DNA of 6,751 nucleotides from JARLFX01 sp036404255 (GCA_036404255.1 DASWOP010000255.1:1-6751); one strand, 5' to 3'; positions 1 to 5,873 are shown, counted from the stretch's first letter. Numbers and translations are program-made. Notes: generated by a model not told the origin, from the sequence alone.

Positions 1-96
1 AGCTGCAGCAATTTCCCGACACGATTGCCCGGCTTCATGAAGCCGGGCAATCGTGCACCGCTCTTCCAGCGACAACTGTCCGTAGTGGCCTTCCAT
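1..96 (-). CDS. IS30-family transposase, N-terminal fragment (runs off the window)
   Basis: Only the first 32 codons are inside the window. They read MEGHYGQLSLEERCTIARLH followed by EAGQSCREIAAA. This is the helix-turn-helix start of IS30-family transposases, whose usual pattern is 'LSLEER..IA.L...G.S.R.IA..L.RSPSTISREL'. The protein would bind the element ends and catalyse DDE-type cut-and-join transposition, but the catalytic domain lies outside the window. The ATG at 96 is preferred because an in-frame TAA lies four codons upstream and a weak TAAGGT ribosome site sits about 10 bases before it. The coding segment contains a perfect palindrome (20-55). The frame is open to the window edge, so there is no sign of decay in the visible part. 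Family assignment is fairly sure; activity cannot be judged. Confidence 0.78.
   Translation of the reverse strand, partial: MEGHYGQLSLEERCTIARLHEAGQSCREIAAA
20..55. repeat. 36-bp perfect palindrome inside the transposase gene
   Basis: Positions 20-37 are the exact reverse complement of 38-55, with the centre at TTCATGAA. The arms contain CGATTGCCCGGCTTC. It codes for transposase residues of about 14-26, so it is part of the gene and not a separate spacer. In mRNA it could form a very stable hairpin near the start codon, which could dampen transposase translation or protect against read-through. No T-run follows on either strand, so a classical terminator is unlikely. The symmetry is directly visible; the role is inference. 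Confidence 0.85.
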
Positions 97-113
97 GGCA
101 ACACGACCTTAGC

Positions 114-140
114 CTGTTGCACTTCGTTTGTGAACTTAGG
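114..140. repeat. Probable IS30-type terminal inverted repeat (one end)
   Basis: This stretch lies 17 bases outside the transposase start, where the IS end is expected. It has the family-like core TGTTGCACTT and a GAACTTAGG outer end. The exact outer boundary (about 138-148) cannot be fixed without the partner repeat or an empty-site sequence. Confidence 0.55.
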
Positions 141-203
141 AGAATCTGCTTCTCGCCTTGGTCGCTGTTTGTTTCTAGAATTGTCCCCTGAATTACTCTT
201 GAG

Positions 204-233
204 TTGTCATTCCGCAGCGCAGCGAAGAATCTC
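204..233. repeat. Interspersed short repeat, copy A
   Basis: This 30-bp unit begins TTGTCATTC and ends GCGAAGAATCTC. It is nearly identical to copy B at 1882-1910: the two share TTGTCATTC at the start and AGCGAAGAATCTC at the end, with one indel and two substitutions between them. It ends eight bases before the ATG of the glycosyltransferase gene and so makes up most of that gene's immediate leader. Similar 'GTCATTC..GAAGAATCTC' units are, to my knowledge, common between genes in many environmental bacteria and give spurious peptides such as FFATxRMT when translated. Confidence 0.7.
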
Positions 234-241
234 AAATCCCC

Positions 242-1240
242 ATGCCAGATACTCTGCTCATCTCCGTCGTCATCATCGGCCGCAACGAAGGCGAGCGCCT
301 CCGCGCCTGCCTCGCCTCCGTCGCCGCCATGCGCCACGAAGACTTCGCCCTCGAACTTATCTACGTCGATTCCAACTCCACCGACAACAGCCTCTCCATC
401 GCCCAATCCGCTGGAGCCCACACGCTCACCGTAGACACCCGTTACCCCACCGCCGGCCTCGCCCGCAACATCGGCTGGAACGCCGCCACCGGCGAGTACA
501 TCCTCTTCCTCGACGGCGATACCATCCTCGACCCCGACTTCGTTCGCACCGTCTTGCCCAGCCTCGCTGATGACACCATCGTCGCCGTCTGCGGCAACCG
601 CCGCGAATCCCATCCCGAGCGCTCCATCTACAACCGAGTCCTCGACCTCGACTGGAACGGCCCCGCAGGCCTGGTCGACTACTGCGGTGGCGACGCGCTC
701 TTCCGCCGCAGCGCACTGCAACTCTGCAACGGCTACGACCCCTCCCTCATCGCCGGTGAAGAGCCCGACCTCTGCCGCCGCCTGCGCGCACATGGCCTGC
801 ACATTCTGCACATAGATACGCCAATGACCATGCACGACCTCGCCATCACCCGCTTCTCGCAGTGGTGGCGCCGCCACACCCGCACCGGCTACGCCTACGC
901 GCAGATCAGCGAGCGCTACCGCCACACGCCTATTCCCCTCTGGCTGCGCGAATCCAAAGCCAACATCCTCCGCGCCGTCGCCCTCACCCTGCTCTTCAAC
1001 ATCTCTATCCTCTGCGCGCTGGCGGTCTGGTCCATCTGGCCGCTCATCTTCGGCCTGCTCTTCTTCGCAACTCTCGTCCAACGCACTGCCCTCAAGGCCC
1101 GCGACAAAGCCGCCGATATCCCCACCCGCATGGCCTACGGCGTCCATTCCCACCTGCAGCAAATACCCATCTTCATCGGCCAGCTCAACTACCGCACCCG
1201 CCGCCGTAAAACCCGGCCGCAGCTCGTCGAATACAAGTAG
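242..1240 (+). CDS. Family 2 glycosyltransferase with C-terminal membrane helices
   Basis: The 332-residue protein is a GT-A fold inverting glycosyltransferase that would move a sugar from a nucleotide-sugar donor to an unknown acceptor at the cytoplasmic face of the inner membrane. Visible motifs are the nucleotide-binding start ISVVIIGRNEGERL (7-20), YVDSNSTDNS (41-50), the metal-binding DGD of FLDGDT (91-93), the acceptor-side GGDALFRR (149-156) and the GEEPDLCRR segment (172-180) that should hold the catalytic acid or base. RFSQWWRRHTRTG (204-216) resembles the Q..RW region of processive and polysaccharide-type enzymes. Residues about 243-279 form one or two membrane helices, followed by a basic tail. 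The ATG at 242 is chosen because the family motif begins six residues later; no Shine-Dalgarno sequence precedes it, and repeat copy A abuts it. It lies 10 bases before engB and is probably co-transcribed with it. Family is sure; substrate and pathway are not known. Confidence 0.9.
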   Translation: MPDTLLISVVIIGRNEGERLRACLASVAAMRHEDFALELIYVDSNSTDNSLSIAQSAGAHTLTVDTRYPTAGLARNIGWNAATGEYILFLDGDTILDPDFVRTVLPSLADDTIVAVCGNRRESHPERSIYNRVLDLDWNGPAGLVDYCGGDALFRRSALQLCNGYDPSLIAGEEPDLCRRLRAHGLHILHIDTPMTMHDLAITRFSQWWRRHTRTGYAYAQISERYRHTPIPLWLRESKANILRAVALTLLFNISILCALAVWSIWPLIFGLLFFATLVQRTALKARDKAADIPTRMAYGVHSHLQQIPIFIGQLNYRTRRRKTRPQLVEYK

Positions 1241-1250
1241 ACTGGATGGG

Positions 1251-1865
1251 ATGCGTCTCAATCCCACATTTCTGCTCTCCGCCACGGACCCCGCCCACTT
1301 CCCCACCGCGCTCAAGACGCACAACGCGCCGGAAGTAGCTTTCCTTGGCCGCTCCAACGTGGGAAAATCCAGCCTGATCAATGCTCTCCTCGGCTCAAAA
1401 CAGGCACACGTCTCCTCCACGCCGGGCCGCACCCGCGCCATCAACTTTTTTGCTCTGCATGAAGGCGTCGGCACGCAGAAAAAGCTCCGTCCCGAACTGA
1501 TCCTGGCCGATCTGCCCGGCTACGGTTACGCCAAGATCTCCAAATCCATCTCCGCCGAGTGGCCCAAGTTCATCGAGCCCTATCTGGCAGAGCGCGAGAC
1601 CCTCGCACTCTGCGTCTGCCTGATTGACACCAACGTGCCGCCGCAATCCAACGACGCCCACCTGCTGGATTTCCTGCGCCAGCTCGAACGCCCCTTCGTC
1701 GTCGTCGGCACCAAAGCGGACAAGCTCTCCAGCAACCAACTCAACAAATCCCTCGTCCTGCTCAAGCGCGAGCATCAACTGGAAGAGATTCTCACCTGCT
1801 CCGCCAAGACCAGCGCCGGCCTGAAAGCCCTATGGGCGCGCATGATCCTCGCCGGTCAAAAATAA
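1251..1865 (+). CDS. engB: Ribosome biogenesis GTP-binding protein EngB/YsxC
   Basis: The 204-residue protein is a cytoplasmic TrmE-Era-EngA-EngB family GTPase needed for late assembly of the large ribosomal subunit. All G motifs are visible: P-loop GRSNVGKS (33-40), the switch I segment TPGRTR (57-62) with the family's conserved threonine, DLPGYG (87-92), TKAD (154-157) and SAK (184-186). Length is normal for the family (about 195-210). The start at 1251 leaves a 10-base gap after the glycosyltransferase stop. A purine-rich GGATGGG directly abuts the ATG, which is close for a ribosome site, so translational coupling to the upstream gene is likely. An out-of-frame ATG lies at 1246. The gene is convergent with the pseudopilin operon. 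A short loop insertion (about 71-80, EGVGTQKKLR) lies between switch I and the DLPGYG motif and looks like ordinary family variation. Confidence 0.97.
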   Translation: MRLNPTFLLSATDPAHFPTALKTHNAPEVAFLGRSNVGKSSLINALLGSKQAHVSSTPGRTRAINFFALHEGVGTQKKLRPELILADLPGYGYAKISKSISAEWPKFIEPYLAERETLALCVCLIDTNVPPQSNDAHLLDFLRQLERPFVVVGTKADKLSSNQLNKSLVLLKREHQLEEILTCSAKTSAGLKALWARMILAGQK

Positions 1866-1881
1866 TCGTCGATTTTCAAGT

Positions 1882-1910
1882 TTGTCATTCTGCGCGTAGC
1901 GAAGAATCTC
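1882..1910. repeat. Interspersed short repeat, copy B
   Basis: This 29-bp unit, TTGTCATTC to GAAGAATCTC, matches copy A at 204-233 with one missing base and two substitutions. It starts 17 bases after the engB stop. Both copies lie in the same orientation and both flank the glycosyltransferase-engB pair, one on each side. Confidence 0.7.
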
Positions 1911-1925
1911 ACCAGGACAATCGCG

Positions 1926-1985
1926 CGCAAATTCGGGGGGCGGCCCAGAAGTGGGTGCCCCAGGTCTCGATTCTGAGACCTGGGC
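1926..1985. repeat. GC-rich repeat-like segment with hairpin, downstream of repeat copy B
   Basis: The segment starts CGCAAATTCGG, continues with a G-run and GGGTGCCCC, and ends in a perfect inverted repeat (1959-1984). The first 11 bases recur exactly at 6741-6751, at the right edge of the window. I read it as part of a composite interspersed element that follows copy B. Only one full copy is visible, so its limits are uncertain. Confidence 0.45.
1959..1984. terminator. Perfect 10-bp stem hairpin between convergent genes
   Basis: CCCAGGTCTC (1959-1968) pairs perfectly with GAGACCTGGG (1975-1984) around a 6-base loop GATTCT. It stands about 95 bases after engB on one strand and about 80 bases after the last pseudopilin on the other, so it could stop or stabilise transcripts from both directions. 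Neither side has a T-run, so it is not a classical intrinsic terminator. It may instead be a REP-like element that protects mRNA 3' ends or acts with Rho. The stem is directly visible; terminator function is inferred. Confidence 0.5.
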
Positions 1986-2066
1986 TCTCGTAGCGGCACG
2001 ATTTTCGGCTGGATCACGTACTGCGTGGGCATCGTGCGCATAGCGCGACCTTCGCAGAATTTCCCT

Positions 2067-2486
2067 TCACCAGGTGCTGTACGAAGTCCCATCGGCCGCG
2101 GTCGCCTGGGCCCCGCTATGCACATTCGTAATACCCGGGTCAGTCTGGTCCAGGCTATACATCGCGTCATCCTGGGTCGTCATCCACGTGTCACTTCTCT
2201 TGGTCAACGGATCGATCGGGATCTTCTGCAAATAGCCCGCCTGAACCAGGTCTTCCAGCGCAGTCGGCCCCTTCTGCTTGTCTACCGTGTACGAATCAAT
2301 CGCTCCGCGCATCGTCCGCAGATCTTCCTTGAGCACAGCTTCATTTGCCAGCCGTATCGATTGCACATACTTGGGCACCGCAATCATCATCAGCACGCTG
2401 ATGATCAGCATCACGATCACCAGCTCCACCAGCGTGAAGCCTTCGCGCGCCTTATCTGCCCGGATTGTTGCCCAACGTTTCATCAT
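2067..2486 (-). CDS. Type II secretion / type IV pilin-like pseudopilin (third of three)
   Basis: This 139-residue protein has a class III prepilin leader: 16 basic residues, ending REG, then FTLVELVIVMLIISVLMMIA. Cleavage falls after G16, with glutamate at position +5 of the mature chain and a hydrophobic helix to about residue 37. A prepilin peptidase would process it, and the mature protein would assemble through the helix into a short fibre in the periplasm. The globular part shows KIPIDPLTKRSDTW and ends DGTSYSTW, echoing the PVDPMTKSKDW and DGSKYSDW of the two upstream paralogues, but is otherwise strongly diverged. The general layout is GspG-like. Two ATGs (2486 and 2483) are possible. 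The gene starts two bases after the previous stop, so coupled translation is likely. It is the last gene of the operon. I am sure of the family but not of the system. Confidence 0.9.
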   Translation of the reverse strand: MMKRWATIRADKAREGFTLVELVIVMLIISVLMMIAVPKYVQSIRLANEAVLKEDLRTMRGAIDSYTVDKQKGPTALEDLVQAGYLQKIPIDPLTKRSDTWMTTQDDAMYSLDQTDPGITNVHSGAQATAADGTSYSTW

Positions 2487-2488
2487 GC

Positions 2489-2962
2489 TTACCAGTCTGA
2501 ATACTTGCTGCCATCCAGCGCCTTGCCGTAGCTCTTGGTGTGGACATCAAAGATGTTCTGCCCACCCCAGCTATCCGAATCCGGATCGTCCTGCATCGAC
2601 CGGAAACCCCAGTCCTTACTCTTCGTCATCGGGTCCACCGGAATCTCGCGCAGAAACTTCAGCTTCTTGTCCTGCACATCCACGCCGTTCACCAGCGTCT
2701 CCAGGTCCGGCGGATAGTTGAAGCTATCAGCCTTGGTCATGAACGCGCCCTTGTCCGCCGCGTCCTTGTACTCGTCTAGTGCGTCGCGCATCTCTTGCAG
2801 ATCGCGCCGCAACTCCTTTTCCTTTTCACGTTTCACCTGAAACCGTGCAATTGGCAATGCGGCTCCAGCCAGAATGCCGAGGATCGCAATGACAATGATG
2901 AGTTCCACCAGCGTCAACCCTTGGCTCGTACCTCCTGTCCGGATTGTGGCGCCTCTCTTCAT
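2489..2962 (-). CDS. GspG-like pseudopilin, second paralogue of a tandem pair
   Basis: The 157-residue protein starts with a 15-residue basic leader ending SQG, then LTLVELIIVIAILGILAGAA. That is a prepilin peptidase site (cleavage after G15, glutamate at +5) and an N-terminal assembly helix. The first mature residue is leucine rather than the usual phenylalanine or methionine. The body contains PPDLETLVNGVD, a PVDPMTKSKDWGF segment typical of GspG-type major pseudopilins, and the ending ALDGSKYSDW. It is about 90% identical to the upstream pseudopilin over about 140 aligned residues, apart from a helix at residues 56-75. The ATG at 2962 is preferred over longer upstream starts because the leader then has normal length and TAGG precedes the ATG by a few bases. 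It lies four bases after the previous stop and two before the next gene. Confidence 0.92.
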   Translation of the reverse strand: MKRGATIRTGGTSQGLTLVELIIVIAILGILAGAALPIARFQVKREKEKELRRDLQEMRDALDEYKDAADKGAFMTKADSFNYPPDLETLVNGVDVQDKKLKFLREIPVDPMTKSKDWGFRSMQDDPDSDSWGGQNIFDVHTKSYGKALDGSKYSDW

Positions 2963-2966
2963 TAGC

Positions 2967-3434
2967 CTACCAATCTGAATATTTGCTGCCGTCCAATGCC
3001 TTGCCATAGCTCTTGGTGTGGACGTCAAACACATTCTGGCCGCCCCAGCTGTCCGAATCCGGATCATCCTGCATGGAGCGCAAACCCCAGTCCTTACTCT
3101 TCGTCATTGGGTCTATAGGAATGCGGCGCAGAAACCTGAGCTTCTTGTCCTGCACATCCACGCCATTTACCAGTGTCTCCAGATCTGGCGGATAGTTGAA
3201 GCTGTCAGCCTTGGTCATGAACTTACTTTGGTTATTCTCCGCCGCATCCTTGTACCGGTCGATAGCCGCGCGCATCATCCACAGATCGCGCCGCAGCTCT
3301 TTCTCTTTCTCACGCTTCACCTGGAACCGCGCAATCGGCAATGCCGCGCCAGCCAGAATACCCAGGATCGCAATGACGATGATGAGTTCCACCAGCGTCA
3401 GTCCGTGTTCTGCGTATCTATGCTTCTGCGTCAT
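2967..3434 (-). CDS. GspG-like pseudopilin, first paralogue of a tandem pair
   Basis: The 155-residue protein has a short 11-residue leader, MTQKHRYAEHG, then LTLVELIIVIAILGILAGAA: a prepilin peptidase site with glutamate at +5 and an assembly helix. The globular part has PPDLETLVNGVD, IPIDPMTKSKDWG and a terminal ALDGSKYSDW. It should be an inner-membrane-anchored subunit that polymerises into a pseudopilus and works with the secretin encoded just upstream. I chose the ATG at 3434 because AGGTG stands six bases before it. A GTG at 3443, directly after the secretin stop, would add three residues. The gap to the secretin is nine bases. It differs from the next gene mainly at residues 52-72 (WMMRAAIDRYKDAAENNQSK versus QEMRDALDEYKDAADKGA), including a two-residue insertion and reversed charges. 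Confidence 0.92.
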   Translation of the reverse strand: MTQKHRYAEHGLTLVELIIVIAILGILAGAALPIARFQVKREKEKELRRDLWMMRAAIDRYKDAAENNQSKFMTKADSFNYPPDLETLVNGVDVQDKKLRFLRRIPIDPMTKSKDWGLRSMQDDPDSDSWGGQNVFDVHTKSYGKALDGSKYSDW

Positions 3435-3443
3435 TGCCGGCAC

Positions 3444-5873
3444 CTACTTCACATGCACAGTGGATTGCGAACCGATGGCCGGAATATTACCCTGTGCGCT
3501 GTTCTTCGCGCCCACCTTGACCAGTGTCACCTTGGCATCGCCGCTCGCCGTCGCGCGGAAGGTCATCGTGCAGATCACACCCTGCCCGCTGACTCCCGCC
3601 ACATTCGGCGGACGCGATGCGGTAATCGTCACCAGCCCAGCTCCGTCATCGCGATGCACCAGTGCCACGGCCTGTCCGTCGCGGCCCAGCATCTCGCCGG
3701 AATCCACGTTCACCAGCTGCAGCACCGCAGGATTGAACTGCACCTGCATCGGCACCGAGAAGACATCGCGCGCATTCCCGGCCATCACTGCCATCTGGAA
3801 GGTGCTGCCCACCGTCTGCGTGCTCTCTGGAGGCATCACATTCAGCGCCAGCGGAGCGTTCGTGCCGTCCTGCGCAGCCTGCTGCTGCATCTGCCCGATC
3901 GCCGTTGACGCCGCGTCCGAGGCCGTCATACCACCACCGGCCTTCGCCTGCTGGGCCATACCGGCAGCTGCCATGTTCGCCGCGGCCTTGGCTGTCATAT
4001 TGCGGTTCGGGCTGGGTAGCGGCGGATTGATGCCGGAGCTCGTCTGCCCAATCGGCAGCACATCCGGGTTCCGTCCCGCGGTATCGTCGTCATCCACGCT
4101 GGTCACCGGCATGCGGCGCAGCTCGATCTCCTGGTTCGTGCCTGTATCCACCGCCCGCGTATTCAGCGGGCTCAACACCTGTTCACGCACAATGTGCGGA
4201 ATCAGCAGAAATACGATCTCGTCCTGGTTGACCTTCTTGTCTGAAGAGGAAAAAAAGTATTTCAGGAACGGAAGCTCACCCAGCCCCGGCATACCTGCCA
4301 CCGCATTGCTTGTGTCCTGCTCCAGCAACCCAGCCAGAATGCTCGGCTCACCTTCGCGGAGTTGGATCTGCTGTTCCACCACGCGTTGCGAAATGATCGG
4401 CTCCGTCACGCCGCTGATCGTGACCTGGCCGCTTTGCGTCGAGATTTCGATCTTCATCTTCAGCGAGATTTGCCGGTCATAGTGAACCGTCGGCGTCATG
4501 TCGATGTTCACACCGATATCGAGATATTGGAACTGCGTCTGCACGCCCAGCGACACCGTCGTCGCGGCGGTGCCCGCAGAATAAGACCCGGTCGCAACCG
4601 GGATCTTCGAGCCAATCTTCAGAGTCGCTCGTTGCCCGTCCGTCGCCCGTATGCGTGGATTCTGTAGCACCCGCGTGTCACTGTCATTCAGCAGCAGATT
4701 CGCGGTTGCCGTGCTCACCGTCACGGCAAAATTCTGCGCGTTCAGATTGCCCAGGTCATTCAGCGTCATCTGGCTGGTTCCGGTCGTCGTTGTAGTCGTC
4801 GTTGATGTGGTCGAGGTTGCCGCCGCCAGCGTCTGTAGTCCAACGCTGAAGCTCTGCGGCAGAGTGATGCCCAGGCTCCGTTCCTTCGCCTTGCTTACCT
4901 CCAGCACCGCTACGTCCACCACCACCTCGGGCCGTGTGCGGTCCAGGTCGTTGATCAGCTTCTGTGCCAGCAGCAATTGGTCAGTCGTTGCGCGCATCAC
5001 AATGGCGTTCTGGCTAGGCACCAGGTAGACCTTCACGCTCGGGTCCAGCAGGTTGCGCAACGCCGTAGTCACTTCGTTCGCATCATTCTGCTGCGCGGCA
5101 TTGGTCAGATAAAACGTCTGCACCGCCAGGTTGTCCAGATCGGTGCGCTTGGTGCGTGTGTTCTGTGCCACAAAAATCGTATTGTTGGTGACCGGCTTCC
5201 AAAATGTTCCCGCAATCGCACCCACAATGCGCAGCGCGTCGTCCAGCGAGACGCTCGTCAGGTCCACCGGAATCCGCTTCGATGTAAAGTCAGGGTCAAA
5301 GAGCACGTTCAGCCCTGCCGTCTTGCCGATGGCCTGGTAGATCACCTTCGCGTCTTCCACCATGTGCAGCGTGATTGGATCGCTGGAGAGCGGCTTCAGT
5401 TGGATGGGTCCACCCATCGAGCCAATCGCCTTCAAAGACTCCTGCTGCTGCGACATCTGCTCGCCCTGACCACCGCCGGGAGCAGGCAGCGACATCTGCT
5501 GTTTGCGTGTCTCTTCGATCTCCTGCTGTGCTGCCTGGTTCGACGGATCGATCTCCAGCGCGCGCATATACTGTGTCAGCGCAGCCGCTGGATCGCCCAT
5601 GGCGCGCAACTTGCGTCCCTGGTCCACGTGCCCCGCCGCCGCCTGAAAGCGAACGCGTTCGTAGTGGGTCTTGTACGCCAGGTTCTTCGGATGCTTCTCG
5701 TAGGCGCGCTTGTAATCCTCAAATGCGGCGTCGTAATCACCCCGCGCCTCAGCGTTCACGCCACGCTTCACCCACGTGCCCGCAGCCTGCGCCTTGGCAA
5801 CCGGCAACACCAGTACGAACAGAAGGAGGACGGGCAGCGCTCTCCATAAAAATGACTTCAGACGGCGATCCAT
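3444..5873 (-). CDS. Secretin (GspD/PilQ superfamily) with N-terminal TPRs and C-terminal cohesin-like domain
   Basis: The 809-residue protein would form the multimeric outer-membrane channel of a type II secretion or type IV pilus-like system. In order (positions approximate): signal peptide 1-30, ending VAKAQA; two or three tetratricopeptide-like repeats 33-120; a Gln/Gly-rich linker; an STN/N0 domain 160-235; a NolW-like N domain 250-311; the secretin core 312-562, with NPRIRATDGQ, LDIGVNIDMTP, VVEQQIQLREGEPSILAGLL and PFLKYFFSSSDKKVNQDEIV; a Pro/Ala/Gln-rich linker 565-670; and a cohesin-like beta domain 671-809. A threonine run lies within the core. It has fewer N domains than classical GspD, closer to PilQ or a minimal secretin. 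The ATG at 5873 gives a proper signal peptide and has GGGAG four bases upstream; a TTG at 5906 is less likely. It is the first gene of the operon. The secretin call is sure; the cohesin call rests on overall pattern. Confidence 0.95.
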   Translation of the reverse strand: MDRRLKSFLWRALPVLLLFVLVLPVAKAQAAGTWVKRGVNAEARGDYDAAFEDYKRAYEKHPKNLAYKTHYERVRFQAAAGHVDQGRKLRAMGDPAAALTQYMRALEIDPSNQAAQQEIEETRKQQMSLPAPGGGQGEQMSQQQESLKAIGSMGGPIQLKPLSSDPITLHMVEDAKVIYQAIGKTAGLNVLFDPDFTSKRIPVDLTSVSLDDALRIVGAIAGTFWKPVTNNTIFVAQNTRTKRTDLDNLAVQTFYLTNAAQQNDANEVTTALRNLLDPSVKVYLVPSQNAIVMRATTDQLLLAQKLINDLDRTRPEVVVDVAVLEVSKAKERSLGITLPQSFSVGLQTLAAATSTTSTTTTTTTGTSQMTLNDLGNLNAQNFAVTVSTATANLLLNDSDTRVLQNPRIRATDGQRATLKIGSKIPVATGSYSAGTAATTVSLGVQTQFQYLDIGVNIDMTPTVHYDRQISLKMKIEISTQSGQVTISGVTEPIISQRVVEQQIQLREGEPSILAGLLEQDTSNAVAGMPGLGELPFLKYFFSSSDKKVNQDEIVFLLIPHIVREQVLSPLNTRAVDTGTNQEIELRRMPVTSVDDDDTAGRNPDVLPIGQTSSGINPPLPSPNRNMTAKAAANMAAAGMAQQAKAGGGMTASDAASTAIGQMQQQAAQDGTNAPLALNVMPPESTQTVGSTFQMAVMAGNARDVFSVPMQVQFNPAVLQLVNVDSGEMLGRDGQAVALVHRDDGAGLVTITASRPPNVAGVSGQGVICTMTFRATASGDAKVTLVKVGAKNSAQGNIPAIGSQSTVHVK
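4782..4817 (-). repeat. Threonine-codon low-complexity tract in the secretin gene
   Basis: Twelve consecutive codons read T-S-T-T-S followed by seven T, using ACG, ACC, ACA, ACT and TCG/TCA. It lies in a variable loop of the secretin core, after ITLPQSFSVG and before the NPRIRATDG motif. Mixed codon use argues against a recently expanded perfect microsatellite. The tract is probably a flexible, possibly surface-exposed loop. Confidence 0.8.

Larger units (their letters stand above)
1..140 (-). mobile_element. Partial IS30-family insertion sequence (5' end of the element)
   Basis: The leftward reading frame from 96 encodes a typical IS30-family transposase N-terminus. Just outside it, 114-140 resembles the family's terminal inverted repeat: read outward it begins CTGTTGCACTTCG and ends GAACTTAGG, close in layout to the end of IS30 itself (CTGTTGCG...GAATCTACA, from memory). 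The element therefore ends at about 140, with a few bases of uncertainty, and the rest lies left of the window. Because the other end is not visible, the target duplication cannot be checked, nor whether the copy is intact. Confidence 0.72.

Noticed and set aside
35..1474. Long leftward open frame of 479 codons opposite the glycosyltransferase and engB
   Set aside because: The opposite strand encodes two proteins with full sets of family motifs. The antisense product is Ala/Gly/Val/Glu-rich with no recognisable domain, as expected of a GC-rich shadow frame.
204..1910. The two repeat copies as a CRISPR array or composite transposon
   Set aside because: There are only two copies, 1.6 kb apart, with housekeeping genes between and no spacer pattern or transposase between them.
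1959..1984. Classical intrinsic terminator
   Set aside because: The stem is perfect but no T-run follows on either strand, so I list it only as a possible terminator or REP-like hairpin.
1856..2041. Small leftward frame of about 61 codons between engB and the last pseudopilin
   Set aside because: Its second half is a translation of the hairpin segment and repeat copy B, giving the typical spurious 'VRFFATRRMTNLK' tail. No family resemblance is seen in the first half.
2489..3067. Longer start for the second pseudopilin (upstream of 2962)
   Set aside because: It would overlap the end of the preceding gene by about 100 bases and add 35 residues before the prepilin leader. The ATG at 2962 gives a normal leader.
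3018..4482. Long rightward open frames opposite the secretin and pseudopilin genes
   Set aside because: They are antisense to a secretin and pilins with clear motifs, have no signal or domain pattern, and lack ribosome sites.
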